From an uncultured Bacillota bacterium (GTDB lineage: Bacteria > Bacillota > Clostridia > Lachnospirales > Lachnospiraceae): a stretch of 64,000 bases of DNA. The stretch covers positions 40,493-104,492 of the forward strand of contig CASEXH010000033.1 of the NCBI GenBank assembly GCA_949291945.1, written 5' to 3'. Position 1 is the stretch's first letter, and each line of letters starts with the position of its first letter. Shown here piece by piece: positions 33,613-45,906 of this stretch. The notes beneath the pieces were generated by a model, which was given only the letters and a program-made list of their open reading frames with translations, made no database searches and was not told the DNA's origin. The translations under genes were made by a program, and so were the position numbers.

Positions 33613-36600
33613 ATGGCAAAAATCAATGACATCCGTTTCCTGGCACGGGAGACGGCAAAAGAAGTCAGCGGTTCCCCACGGGACTGGATGGGGTATCTGG
33701 ACACGGCTTCCAGACCGCTATCCGTTCTCAGATACTCTTTTGATCCACGCCCAGCGTCCGGACGCAACGGCCTGTGCGGAGCTGGAAGTGTGGAATGAGA
33801 AGATGCGCCGGTGGGTAAACCGGGGAGCGAAGGGGATCGCCCTGATCGACGACACCGGGCCGAGGCGTGCCCTGCGGTATGTATTTGACGTATCAGACAC
33901 CCACCCGGTAAGGGGCGGCAAGACGCCGTACCTGTGGCGGATGAAAGAAGAACAGCAGGAAATGATTTTGAACCATCTGGCAGATACTTATGGGCTGGAT
34001 GGAGACGGGGCTTCTGACCTGGCTGCAGCGCTGCGGCAGATTGCGGAGGAGATGGCGGCTGACAGCCTGGAGGAAGCCATGGACGGCATAGGGTATGCCA
34101 TCCCCGGTACATTCCTGGAAGGGCTGGATGACGATACTATCCGGGTGGAGTTCCGTACCCTTCTTGCAAACAGCGCTTTTTATTCCCTGGCACGGCGCTG
34201 TGGGTTAGAACCTATGGAATACCTGGAGGAAGCGGATTTCTCAAGCATTACAGATTATAATGATCTGTCTGTCCTGGCTTTCCTGGGAAATGCCACCAGC
34301 CAGCTTGTGGAACCGATACTCCGTGATATTGGACGGACGATCCGGCAGGCGGAATTGGAAGAATGGAGAAAGCAGGCGGAAGAATCCCATGGAAAACCAG
34401 AAAAAACAGTTGCAAAAAAGAAGGAAGTACCTTATAATGAATTTAACACGTTAATTCGTGAAAGCGAAAATGATGAAGGAGGGAAAACGAATGGAACTGA
34501 CCTATCACCGCAAGGGAGATTACCTGTTTCCGAACCTGACGCTTCAGGAGGAACCGCAGACTATCGGGAAATACGGGATGCTGCGGAGGACATACCTGAA
34601 AGAATACAAGAAGAACCTGTACCAGAGCCTGCTGATGAGCGGGAAGCTGGACAGCCACCTGCAGGAGATCGAGCAGGCAGCGCAGAATCGGATGGAGAAC
34701 ATGATGGAAGGGCTGCTTATGAAGTATCCGGCTCCAGACAAAGAGACAGATCAGATGGCGTGGACAGCACACATGAACAGCCTGACACAGATGGCGGAGG
34801 AAACCGTGCTGACGGAATTGGTATACAGCTAAGCAAAGAAACAACCGAACAGGATTTGAGTGAAGCAGAGGAAGAAGCAGCCTCTGCTTTTTCTTTGCCC
34901 GAACTGCCTACGGTAGAACAGCAGATCCGCTCCATTGAGGAGCGGCAGGCTGCTTTGTATGCCGGGGAGACAGCAATCCCGGCGGATGTGATTGATGAAG
35001 TTTTAAGAAAAGGCGGCAACCGTGACAGGAGTCATCTGCGGATCATCTACAATTTCATGCTTGAGCAGACACCGGAGGAATATACGGATTTTGTGCGCCG
35101 GGAATACGGTACGGGCGGTATCGGGCTTGTGATTGGCGGAAAAGAGTATTCTGTCTGGTATAACGAGCTGGGGATGCAGATTGCTGTGGGGCATACGGTA
35201 CATGATCGGATTCTGGATAAAACATTTTTGTCCTGGGAGGATGTGTCTGGAAGGATTCAACAACTATTAAAGCAAGGGGAATATGCCCCGCAATCTGTAC
35301 TGGATGCAGCAAGAGAAAATGCCGTAAAAGAACATGCACAGGCACTTGCCTTTATGCACAGTGATATGGCAGAAGGTGTAGCGGAGATTGTTTTTGGAAC
35401 AGAACACCAATTTGGATATGGTTATCCGGAAAAGACAGAACGGATTGGAAAGCTGATCGTACAGCCAGAGTATTTGGCAGAGCTGAATGAGCGTCTGGCT
35501 GGACTGGCAGATGCTTATGAAACCGACAAAGACTTAATGCGGTTTCATCATTACCGTCCAGACAAAGTAGCAGCACAGTTTCAGAAGTTCGCTCAAGAAG
35601 CGGTTCCCTATCAGGCAAGAGAAGGATTTCAGTGGCAGGAACACGAAATCTTTATTACGCAAGATGAGATTGACTCTTTCCTTACGGGTGGAGGCCCTTA
35701 CTCTGACGGGAGACTTTCCACTTATGTGTTTTTTATCCAGGAGAAAACCGCAAAGGAAAAGGCGGATTTCTTAAAAGAGCGGTATGGGACCGGCGGATGC
35801 AGCCATGCCTTGAGCGGGGCGGATGATTCCCATGCAGACTATGACGGGAAAGGGATCAAACTCTGCAGAGGCGGTTATATAAATCCGTCGGCTACGGAAC
35901 TTCTGAAATGGTCCCAGGCGGCAAAGCGTGTCCAGCAGCTCATAGATCAGGGAATGTACCTGAAATCCGGGGATTATTCCCGTATGCCGGTCTATGAGCG
36001 GGAGGTTCTGGCCAGGAGGATCATTGGTTTTTATTCCCGTATGCCGGAGGAAATCGAACGTCCATTTAAGGCGGATCTGCTGAATGAAGATGCCAGGAAA
36101 CGCCTGCCGGGGCTTCTGGAAGAACCGGAGACAGCGGAAAGGCTTGTGTCGCAGATGGACGCTGCCCTTGCCGCCCTGCCCCTGGATTTCCCGAAGTATG
36201 AGGAGCGGGCGGAGACGCTCTCTGTGATCCATGATTATATAGAGGGAACCTATACGATTTTTCCGGAGAAAAGGAAAGAAATCGAGGGGACAGGACAGCA
36301 GTTGACCCTTTTTGATTTTATGGGGGATGGTATAGAGGAGCCGGAACCGCCGGAGTCTGTGGCAGAGAAAGAAGAAAATGCGGAGACACTTCCGGAAACG
36401 GAAACTGCAGCAGAGAATGAGGAGGAAACACACATACCTGTTCTGGAGACACAGGAAATGGATGAACCGGGGCAGGAAGCGGAACTAGAACCAGAAAAAC
36501 AGGAGCCAAAGAAAGCAGAGACTTTAGATCTAGGGCAGCCGGGGGTAACTTTATCGGATGAAGAACTGGACGAAGCCTATGCCGCTATGGAAGAAAACAT

Positions 36601-39600
36601 CCAGGAAACCATGGGGCAGGCAGGCGCCTCTTTTGAACTGTTTTCTCCGGAGCAGATGGATGTGATTTATGCCGCTGCTGAAAAAGGGCAGGATATAGCG
36701 CCGGTTTTAAATCCGGAGTTTTCCCCGGAACAGATGCAGTTGATTCTTGACGTACTGGAACGTCTGGAGACGGACAATCAGGCGGTGGTAAAGCGGGAGC
36801 TTTCGCACCTTACCACAGAAGTGATGTCCCTGGACACCATCAACACCATCCGGCAGTATTACCATATCCCCCTGGAGCCGGAGAAAAAGGAGCCGGTCCC
36901 GGCTGCAGAACGGCAGGAAAAGGCGGTCAATTTCCGTATCACCGATGATGCCCTTGGAACCGGGAGTCGGAAAGATAAGTTTCGTGCCAACATGGACGCC
37001 ATCCGGATGCTTCATCAGATCGAGCAAGAAGGGGGAACAATCGCCACACCGGAAGAACAGGAAATTTTATCCCGCTATGTGGGCTGGGGCGGCCTGCAGG
37101 AAGCCTTTGAAGAGCGGAATGAAGCCTGGGCGGACGAATTTATTGAACTGCATACGGAGCTTGACCCGGAGGAATATAAGGCGGCACGGGAATCCACGTT
37201 AAGCGCCTTTTATACGCCGCCAGTGGTAATCAAAGCTATGTATGAAGCTCTGGGAAATATGGGTCTGGAGAAAGGAAATGTGTTGGAGCCGTCCTGCGGG
37301 ATCGGGAACTTCCTGGGGCTTGTGCCGGAGGGCATGGATAACCTGAAGATGTACGGCGTGGAGCTGGACAGCATTTCCGGCAGGATCGCAAAGCTCCTTT
37401 ATCCGGAAGCAGATATTACCATCAATGGATTTGAAAAGACCCAGTTCCCGGACGGCTTTTTTGACGTGGCGGTAGGGAATATCCCCTTTGGAGGCTATAA
37501 GCTCATTGACCATCGCTATGACCGGCAGAAATTTTTTGTCCATGATTACTTTATCGCAAAGACCATTGATAAGGTGCGCCCCGGCGGGGTGATCGCCTTT
37601 GTTACATCCAACGGTATTGGTGGTGGAACTATGGACAAGAAAGACGCAAGTTCCAGGGAATATATCGCTCAGCGGTGCGACCTGCTGGGAGCCATCCGCC
37701 TGCCGAACAATGCGTTCCAGGCCAATGCCGGGACAAGGATGAATACAGATATTTTATTCCTTCAGAAACTGGAGGCTCCCCGGATTCTCGGAAAAGAAGT
37801 GCCGGAGTGGGTGCAGACGGATGAAATTCTGCGGGAAGAATATACCAATGACAAGGGAGAAACCTCCTATAACTTTATTACGGTCAACCGCTATTTCCAG
37901 AACCATCCGGAGATGGTGCTGGGAGAGCAGAAGATCGTCTCCGGACCCTATGGGCCGCAGCTTGTCTGCCAGCCCATAGCGGGTGCAGACCTTGGGGTGC
38001 AGCTAAAGGAAGCGGTCAGCCATATCCACGGCACGATCACGGAAATGGAACTGGAGGATTCTGATTTAGGGGAGATTGACACGTCCATCCCGGCAGACCC
38101 GTCCGTTAAAAATTTCAGTTTTGCCAACGTGGACGGTGTTGTGTATTACCGGGAAAATTCCCGGATGAACCGGATGGAGCTGCCTGCTATGACAACGGAG
38201 CGTGTGCTGGGAATGATTGAGCTGCGTGACTTGACGCAGGAGCTTCTCCAGTGCCAGCTAGAGGACGGAAGTGACGAAAAAGTCCATGCCCTTCAGGAAA
38301 AGCTAAATCAGACATACGATAAGTTTACTGGGAGATACGGGCTGATCAGCAGCAATGCCAACAAGCGGGCCTTTTCCCAGGACAGCAGCTACTGCCTGCT
38401 CTCTTCCCTGGAGATCCTGGACGAAGAAGGGAACCTGAAACGGAAAGCCGACATCTTTACCAAACGGACAATCCGGAAGCCGGAGGCGGTAACATCCGTG
38501 GATACGGCAAGCGAAGCTCTGGCGGTGTCTATCGGGGAACGGGCCAAAGTGGACGTGCCTTTTATGGCACAGCTTTCCGGGAAAACAGAGGAAGAAGTGA
38601 CGGAGGAACTGGCCGGGGTGATCTTTAAAAACCCGGTGACAGAAAGCTGGGAGACCTCAGATGAATACCTGTCCGGAAATGTGCGGGAGAAGCTGGAGAC
38701 AGCCAGAACAGTTGCGAAAAATCATCCGGAATATGCTGTCAATGTGCAGGCGCTGGAGCGGGTGCAGCCGAAAGACCTGGATGCGTCAGAAATCGAGGTG
38801 CGCCTTGGCGCTACCTGGATCGAGCCGGCGTATATCACCCAGTTTATGGGGGAACTGTTTGGCACACCGGATTATCTGCTTGGACGGCAGATCGAGGTGA
38901 AGTATGCCCCGGTCAACGGCCAGTGGAATGTGAGCGGGAAAAATGCGGACTACCGCAATCCCCGTGTGACGGCAGCCTACGGCACCCAGCGGGCCAATGC
39001 TTACCGTTTGTTGGAAGATGCCTTAAACCTGCGGGACACAAAGATTTATGATACGGTGCAGGAGGACGGCACGGAAAAGCGAGTCCTCAATAAGAAAGAA
39101 ACCATGCTGGCACAGCAGAAACAGGAGATGATCCGGGAGGAATTTAAGGAATGGATCTTCCGGGATATGGACAGGCGGGAGACGCTGTGCAGGAAATACA
39201 ATGAGCTTTTCAACAGTATCCGGCCCCGTGAGTATGACGGCAGCCATATCCAGTTTACCGGAATGACACCGGAGATTACGCTGATGCCACACCAGAAGAA
39301 CGCTGTTGCCCATATCCTTTACGGGCATAACACGCTGCTTGCCCATTGCGTGGGCGCAGGCAAGACCTTTCAGATGATCGCTGCCGGCATGGAGAGTAAG
39401 CGGCTGGGGCTGTCGCAGAAGAACCTGTATGTGGTGCCGAACCACCTGACAGAGCAATGGGGAAGCGACTTCCTGCGGCTTTATCCAAACGCCAACGTGC
39501 TGGTAGCGACAAAGAAAGATTTTGAGCCGGCCAACCGGAAGAAGTTCTGTTCCCGGATCGCCACCGGGGATTATGATGCTATCATTATCGGGCACAGCCA

Positions 39601-41899
39601 GTTTGAGCGGATTCCCCTGTCCAGGGAGCGGCAGGCAATGTCCATTGAAAAGCAGATCGACGAGATCACCATGGCTATTGAGGAAGCTGCGGAACAGGAA
39701 GGGAGCCGTTATACGGTAAAGCAGATGGAAAAGACCAGGAAGAACCTGGAGACAAAACTGGAGCGCCTCAACGACCAGAGCCGGAAAGATGATGTGGTGA
39801 CGTTTGAGCAGCTAGGGGTAGACCGGCTGTTTGTGGATGAGAGCCATTTTTATAAGAACCTTTTTCTTTATACAAAAATGAGGAACATTGCGGGGATCGC
39901 ACAGACGGACGCACAGAAAAGCTCAGATATGTTCGCTAAGTGCCAGTATTTAGATGAGATCACCGGCGGGCGTGGGGTGACGTTTGCCACAGGGACGCCT
40001 GTTTCCAACAGTATGGTGGAGCTTTATACCATTATGCGCTACTTACAATATGACACCCTCCAGGCGATGGGGCTAGGGCATTTCGATTCCTGGGCCGCCG
40101 CTTTTGGGGAGACAGTGACGGCGATTGAATTATCGCCGGAAGGGACGGGCTACCGTGCAAAAACACGGTTTGCCCGTTTTTTTAATCTTCCAGAGCTGAT
40201 TTCCCTGTTTAAAGAGTCAGCGGACATTCAGACAGCGGATATGCTCCACCTTCCGGTGCCGGAAGCGGAGTATATCAATGAGGTGCTGAAGCCCAGTCCA
40301 GAGCAGGAAGATCTGGTCAGTACCTTTGCTGACCGGGCGGAGATGGTGCGCTCCGGCCTGGTGGAGCCCCGTGAGGACAACATGCTCAAGATCACCAATG
40401 ACGGACGAAAGTGCGCCCTGGATCAGCGGCTCATCAACGATATGCTCCCGGATTTCCCGGACAGCAAGGTAAACCGCTGTGTAAAAAATGCCTTTGACAT
40501 CTGGCAGGAAACCGCACAGAACCACTCTACCCAGCTTATTTTCTGCGACCTTTCCACACCGAAGAATGACGGCACTTTTAATGTATATGATGATGTGCGG
40601 GAAAAGCTGGTGGCAAAAGGCATCCCCAGGGAGGAGATTGCTTTTATTCATGAAGCAGGTACAGAGGCAAAAAAAGCGGAACTGTTCGCAAAGGTGCGTT
40701 CCGGGAAAGTGCGCATCCTCCTTGGATCTACGCCAAAGCTGGGGGCAGGCACAAATATCCAGGACAGGCTCATTGCCCTCCATCATTTGGACTGCCCCTG
40801 GAAACCGGCAGATCTGGAACAACAGGAGGGGCGTATTCTCCGGCAGGGAAACCAGAATAAAAAAGTAAAGATCTTCCGGTATGTGACGGAAAACACCTTC
40901 GATGCCTATATGTGGCAGATTTTGGAGAATAAGCAGAAATTCATCAGCCAGATCATGACAAGCAAAAGTCCTGTCCGTGCCTGTGAGGATGTGGACGATG
41001 CGGCGCTGTCCTATGCGGAGATCAAAGCCCTGGCCACTGGAAATCCCTATATCAAGGAAAAGATGGATTTGGACATCCAGGTGAGCAAGTTAAAGCTGAT
41101 GAAAGCCAACCATACCAGCCAGAAATACCGTCTGGAGACGGATATAGCGAAGAATTATCCCTTGCAGATCACAGCGGCGAAAGAGCGGCTGGAGGGGCTG
41201 AAAGCAGACTTCCAGGCGGTGAAGCCGCTTCTGGAAAAAGGCAGAGAAAAAGACGAGTTTTCCATGACGGTTGGCGGGAAAGAATACACTGACCGGAAAG
41301 AGTCCGGCACAGCGCTGATTGCTGCCTGTGCCGGACTAAAGGCGGTGAAAACTTCCGGGCAGATCGGGGAATTTTACGGTTTTCAGATGAGTGCGGAGTT
41401 TGACAGCTTTAACCAGAAATATATGGTAACGCTGAAACGCCAGTGCAGCTATAAAGTGGAGATTGGAAAGGACGCCCTGGGGAACCTGCAGAGGATCAGC
41501 AACGCCTTGTCCGGCATTGAAAAGAAAGCGGCAGAGACACAGCAGAAATTGGAAACCTTACAGCAACAGTTGGAGACAGCGAAGGAAGAAGTGGCAAAGC
41601 CTTTTGAGAGAGAGCAGGAGCTGGCGGAGAAGTCGGAGCGTCTGGCAGAGTTAAATTCCCTTTTGAACATGGACGAGAAAGGCCCAGCGGAAGCGCTTGG
41701 GACAGAGGACGGGACAGTGGCGGCAGACCAGCCGGGAAGCATGATAAATGATGCCGGGAGAGTGGCGGAGGAAGCGGTTGTGGCGGACACCCCCCGCAGG
41801 CCATCAGTGCTTGGAAAGCTGAAAGAAGCCCAGGAGCGGATTGCTGCCGGACAGCAGAAAATAGGAAAACATGAGAGAAAGGTAGAACCGCAATTATAA
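33613..41899 (+). CDS. Giant methylase-helicase of the ICE, frameshifted near its start
   Basis: About 2760 residues in two frames. ATG 33613 (AGGAGG upstream) begins MAKINDIRFLARETAKEVSG and reads to AGA at 33712-33714. The family sequence then continues one frame later from CGC 33716 (RYPFSDTLLIHAQRPDATACAE). Domains: an N-terminal ssDNA-binding-like part and a variable acidic middle. An N6-methylase fold follows near residues 1200-1390 (LSAFYTPP, EPSCGIGNFLG, VGNIPFGGY), then an SNF2/DEAD-like helicase (HCVGAGKTFQM; VDESHFYKNL; FATGTPVSNSM; EQQEGRILRQGNQ) and a coiled-coil tail. Such proteins are thought to act in transfer or antirestriction. The in-frame methylase motif is NIPF, not NPPY. 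Confidence 0.87.
34491..34832 (+). CDS. tnpV: TnpV-like protein, overprinted within the methylase-helicase gene
   Basis: 113 residues beginning MELTYHRKGDYLFPNLTL, then IGKYGMLRRTYLKEYKKNLY and ending MNSLTQMAEETVLTELVYS, which is the TnpV family pattern (transposon-encoded protein of Clostridia elements). It is read in a different frame from the surrounding giant gene, whose own frame stays open throughout with a low-complexity acidic sequence. AAGGAGGG at 34476-34483 stands 7 nt before ATG 34491, an ideal initiation site inside the larger gene. Function unknown. Confidence 0.8.
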   Translation: MELTYHRKGDYLFPNLTLQEEPQTIGKYGMLRRTYLKEYKKNLYQSLLMSGKLDSHLQEIEQAAQNRMENMMEGLLMKYPAPDKETDQMAWTAHMNSLTQMAEETVLTELVYS

Positions 41900-41959
41900 A
41901 GAAAAGAAAAACAGGCTGTTCCTGCTGTGGCAGGCGGCGGGAGCTTTAAGGAGGACAGT

Positions 41960-44900
41960 ATGGCAGAAAAGGACAGGAACCAAAGAATGAAGGAGATTAC
42001 CCAGCGGCTGGAGCAGGGCGTCAAAGAGATTTTCACATCAGAAATGTACATGGAATATTTGAAAACCATGTCCCAATTCCACAGTTATAGCTTTAACAAT
42101 ACGCTCCTGATCCATCTGCAGAAACCGGATGCAACTTTAGTGGCCGGTTATCAGGCATGGCAGAAAAAGTTCCATCGTCAGGTGAAGCGTGGGGAGAAAG
42201 GCATCCAGATCATTGCCCCTGCGCCGATCCGGGAAAAGGAAGAAGTGGAGAAGATTGATCCGGCGACGTTGGAGCCGGTGCTGAAGCCGGATGGGACGCC
42301 GGAGATGGAGGAAGTGGAATATACAATCCCACGCTTCCGGATCACTACGGTATTTGATGTATCCCAGACTGACGGGGAGCCGCTTCCGGAACTGGCTACG
42401 CCGGAGCTGATGGGAAGTGTGGAAAACTATGAGATATTTATGCAGGCGATCCGGGATATTTCCCCGGTGCCGATCCGTTTTGACGAGATTGAGAGCGGGG
42501 CAAAGGGATTTTACAGCAGTATAGATAAAGAAATCGTGATTCAGAATGGCATGAGTGAAAGCCAGACCATGAAAACCGGTATCCATGAAGTTACCCACGC
42601 AAAGCTCCATGACAGGGACGTTATGGAGGAAATGGGCGAGAAAAAAGATAAGCTGACAAGGGAAGTAGAAGCGGAAAGCGTGGCCTATACGGTCTGCCAG
42701 TATTTCGGTCTGGATACGTCAGAATATTCCTTTCCCTATATTGCCGGATGGAGTAGTGATAAGGATATGAAAGAGCTTCGCACTTCTATGGATACGATTC
42801 GCAGAGTTTCCGGAGAGTTTATTGATCAGATGGTAGAACGTATGCAGGAAATCCAGAGAGAAGCCCAGCGTCATCAGGAAACAGCGCTTTTCCAGAGCGA
42901 ACAGGACAGATATGGGATTTATCAGCTCCGTGAGGACAGGGACGGGACGGATTATCGTTTTATGGGAATGGCTTACCTGCAGGAACAGGGCATCACTGTG
43001 GACGGCGCCGATTATCAGTTCGTTTACGGAGATGAACTGCAGGAAGGGGATACCCTGGAAGCCTTGTATACAAAATTCAATACAGACCATCCGGCAGACT
43101 ATACCGGGCATTCCCTGTCGGTGAGTGATGTGGTTGTCCTGAAAAAAGATAAGGAGCTGACCGCCTACTATGTGGACAGCTTTGGGTATCAAGAGCTTCC
43201 GGAATTTGATGCACAGAGAAAGAAACTGCTGGAAAGCCAGATAAAAGAATATCCGCCGCTCTATCTGTCGGATCTTACTTACGCTATGGAACATAGAAAC
43301 GCAGACGCTTACCTGGATTCACGGAAGCTGAACCTGGACTGTAAGAAAGCGATTGAAGAAGCGATTGACAGCCACTTTGACGGGTATCATCTGGCCCATG
43401 AAGCTGCGGCAGATGTGGTGGAAACATACGGGGCAGAACGGGTGTCTTTTGTGCTGGCCTGTACCGTCCAGCACCTCAGATCAGACGGGCGGTTTTCAAA
43501 AGAGACTAAGGAATGGGCGGATCGCTTCAAAATCCCGGAGAATATCAGCCGTGGGATGGATCTCAATGCCGATTATGTGGTGACGAGCCATCCGGCAGTC
43601 CTGGACGGTTTTATCGGCCTTGCCCGGAAAGAAATGGGGGAACAGGAGCAAGAAAAACAGGCCGGACAGATCGGCCCGGAGACAAAAGGGCTTTTGGTAG
43701 AGGGGCATTTTGGCACCTGGCACACGGCAGAAGTGAAGGAAATCGCCGGGGAGACTTTCTTCCGGATGGAGCATGACGGGTATGGGGATACGGTGGCAGG
43801 GATTATTGTGGATGCAGACGGGAAGCTGGTGGCGGAGGATCTGGAGCATGGATTTGACGATGGTGCTATGGAAGCGATCACAGAATATCTCTATGAGAAA
43901 GTGCCAGAGCCGTTTATCAAGCAGTTCTATGTGGTGAATGACGCCTATGGTGACAAAGCAGAGCGGGAATATCAGTATTTTGAAAACCTGGATGAAGCAA
44001 TCCAGGCATATCACCTGTTACCAAACCACCTGGACAAACGGTTGGGGATGGAAAGCCGGGAGCCTGTTACTTCCAGAATGACGCTGCTCAAATGTGAGAA
44101 TGGGATTGAAAATGTGGAGGATGTGAAAAAGGCTTCATTGGATGGAAAATGGATAAATGATGAAGTGGCAGATGCGTATAACCATGCGCAGTTTTATCTT
44201 GATAATAAAGATACCAATATCGTGTATGAACTTCCATCGATGAAAGGTTACTTTTATATTCAGACATCCGCAGAGGGCTGGTTTGATTATACGTTTTATG
44301 ATCGGAAATACCGGGAACTGGACGGAGGATCTTATGAGAACACGGATATTTCTATTCAAGAGGCGGTGGAAGCTCTCCTTAATGAAGAAAAGATTATGTT
44401 AGCTCAGTGTCATGTGGTTTGTTGGAACGACTTTATGGAGGCAGTAACAGAGGCAGGGCAGCGAGAAATACAAGGGAAAATAGAAATGCCACTAACTTCC
44501 GGTATAACAGAAAAAGAAAAAGCGCTGGGTGATATGAGCCGTTCAGCAATAGAGGAAACGGTGTTGTGTTACGCACAGGCACAGCTTGAGGATATGGGAC
44601 TGGAGGACGAAGTAAAACTAAACGCTGCCCGTGTTTATGGCAGCCGCACAAGAGCGGGATTATACAACAATGGTTCTGATTTGGATGTGGTTCTTTTCTA
44701 CACAGGAAATATCCGGGAAGATGATTTTTTCTCGGCCCTTCATAAAGCTGGAATGGCGATTGTAGGGATTCCGCTGGATATTACCCCAGTATCTGAGAAT
44801 CGAACCTATACTATGGAAGAATATATGAAAAATGCGGAGAAATATCTGGATGATAAAGAATTGAAGAAGCTGGCATATGATATTGATCAGTTTCTAAACG

Positions 44901-45679
44901 AATTTGATCTGTATGAATACCGGGATACAGTTGAGGACAGGGAAGAAAATGTGGAAATGATTTATGCTGATCTTGTTTCCGGAGAAGCAGAGTCCATACG
45001 GAAATGGGTGGCAGAGATTGCCGAGGGGGAGAATGACGATCTTCCAGAGGATGTAGAAAATGCAAAGAAATTGTTAACAAGAATTGAGCAGGCACAGGAG
45101 ACGGGCAGGGCGGAAGTTATGTATGAGCCGGAGGTGGAAGAAGCAAAAATTACGTTCTATGTGGCAGAGTGCATGGAGTTCCCTGTGATGGGAGAGTATC
45201 ACGATAACCTGACACTGAGGGAAGCCTTTCAGAAATACAAAGAGATCCCGGCGGAGCGGATGAATGGGATCAAAGGGATCGGCTTCCGGCTGGAGGACGG
45301 GAGTATGTATGACGGGGATTATGAACTGATGCGGGCCGGGAGCATCTCGAAAGATGCGATTGACCTGGTTCCCCATTATCAGGAAAGCCCCCTGGTGCAG
45401 AAAGCCATGGCAGACCTGGAGAAAATGCTGGCAGAGGAGCAACAGAGGAAAGAGCCGGTGCAGACAGAGCCGGCGGCAGAACCGGGCGGACAGGACAGAC
45501 CGGGGAATATGCTACAGAAACCAGAAGCATCGAAGCCTGCCGGGGTGCGCCAGTCTGTCCTTGCGGCGCTGCGTGAGAGGCAGGCAAAACAGAAAGCCCA
45601 GGAACAGCAGGTACAAAAAGAGGGAGAGAAAACTGAAAAGATAGCCCAGGGGCGCAGGAAAGGAGAACCGGAGTTATGA
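41960..45679 (+). CDS. Very large ArdC-like/metalloprotease/nucleotidyltransferase protein
   Basis: 1239 residues. The N-terminal ArdC-like ssDNA-binding part (YSFNNTLLIHLQKPDATLVAGY, VKRGEKGIQIIAPAP) is followed by a zinc-protease-like TGIHEVTHAKLHD (about residue 207; HExxH). YodL-like and DUF4316-like modules occupy the middle. A nucleotidyltransferase motif, VYGSRTRAGLYNNGSDLDVVLF, sits near residue 893, and another LPD-type module near the end. AAGGAGGACAGT precedes ATG 41960. Antirestriction is plausible for the ArdC part; the nucleotidyltransferase is an unusual addition. It overlaps the next gene by ATGA. Confidence 0.85.
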   Translation: MAEKDRNQRMKEITQRLEQGVKEIFTSEMYMEYLKTMSQFHSYSFNNTLLIHLQKPDATLVAGYQAWQKKFHRQVKRGEKGIQIIAPAPIREKEEVEKIDPATLEPVLKPDGTPEMEEVEYTIPRFRITTVFDVSQTDGEPLPELATPELMGSVENYEIFMQAIRDISPVPIRFDEIESGAKGFYSSIDKEIVIQNGMSESQTMKTGIHEVTHAKLHDRDVMEEMGEKKDKLTREVEAESVAYTVCQYFGLDTSEYSFPYIAGWSSDKDMKELRTSMDTIRRVSGEFIDQMVERMQEIQREAQRHQETALFQSEQDRYGIYQLREDRDGTDYRFMGMAYLQEQGITVDGADYQFVYGDELQEGDTLEALYTKFNTDHPADYTGHSLSVSDVVVLKKDKELTAYYVDSFGYQELPEFDAQRKKLLESQIKEYPPLYLSDLTYAMEHRNADAYLDSRKLNLDCKKAIEEAIDSHFDGYHLAHEAAADVVETYGAERVSFVLACTVQHLRSDGRFSKETKEWADRFKIPENISRGMDLNADYVVTSHPAVLDGFIGLARKEMGEQEQEKQAGQIGPETKGLLVEGHFGTWHTAEVKEIAGETFFRMEHDGYGDTVAGIIVDADGKLVAEDLEHGFDDGAMEAITEYLYEKVPEPFIKQFYVVNDAYGDKAEREYQYFENLDEAIQAYHLLPNHLDKRLGMESREPVTSRMTLLKCENGIENVEDVKKASLDGKWINDEVADAYNHAQFYLDNKDTNIVYELPSMKGYFYIQTSAEGWFDYTFYDRKYRELDGGSYENTDISIQEAVEALLNEEKIMLAQCHVVCWNDFMEAVTEAGQREIQGKIEMPLTSGITEKEKALGDMSRSAIEETVLCYAQAQLEDMGLEDEVKLNAARVYGSRTRAGLYNNGSDLDVVLFYTGNIREDDFFSALHKAGMAIVGIPLDITPVSENRTYTMEEYMKNAEKYLDDKELKKLAYDIDQFLNEFDLYEYRDTVEDREENVEMIYADLVSGEAESIRKWVAEIAEGENDDLPEDVENAKKLLTRIEQAQETGRAEVMYEPEVEEAKITFYVAECMEFPVMGEYHDNLTLREAFQKYKEIPAERMNGIKGIGFRLEDGSMYDGDYELMRAGSISKDAIDLVPHYQESPLVQKAMADLEKMLAEEQQRKEPVQTEPAAEPGGQDRPGNMLQKPEASKPAGVRQSVLAALRERQAKQKAQEQQVQKEGEKTEKIAQGRRKGEPEL

Positions 45680-45906
45680 GAGTACGATTTGAGGAAGAGG
45701 AATATTTTGTTATGGCTATGTTTGAGAAGGATACCCGTACCGGAACCATGGAGGAAATCCGCCGGGTGCTTCCATTTATCAGCGAAGATGGGGAGATGCT
45801 TGCACTTGTCAACAGTACGCTGAAGAAAATGGAGCAGCTCACGGATCAGGAGTTCTCAGGGATGGATCTGGAAACCTATGCGCAGGAACCGGCGGAGGAA
45901 GCGTGA
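45676..45906 (+). CDS. Transposon-transfer assisting protein (TTRAP-like)
   Basis: 76 residues: VRFEEEEYFVMAMFEKDTR, TMEEIRRVLPFI, EMLALVNSTLKKMEQLTDQEFSGMDL. This pattern matches the small transposon-transfer assisting family located after the large ArdC-like gene in this ICE group. ATGA overlap with the preceding gene and TGATG with the next give a coupled trio. Confidence 0.82.
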   Translation: MRVRFEEEEYFVMAMFEKDTRTGTMEEIRRVLPFISEDGEMLALVNSTLKKMEQLTDQEFSGMDLETYAQEPAEEA

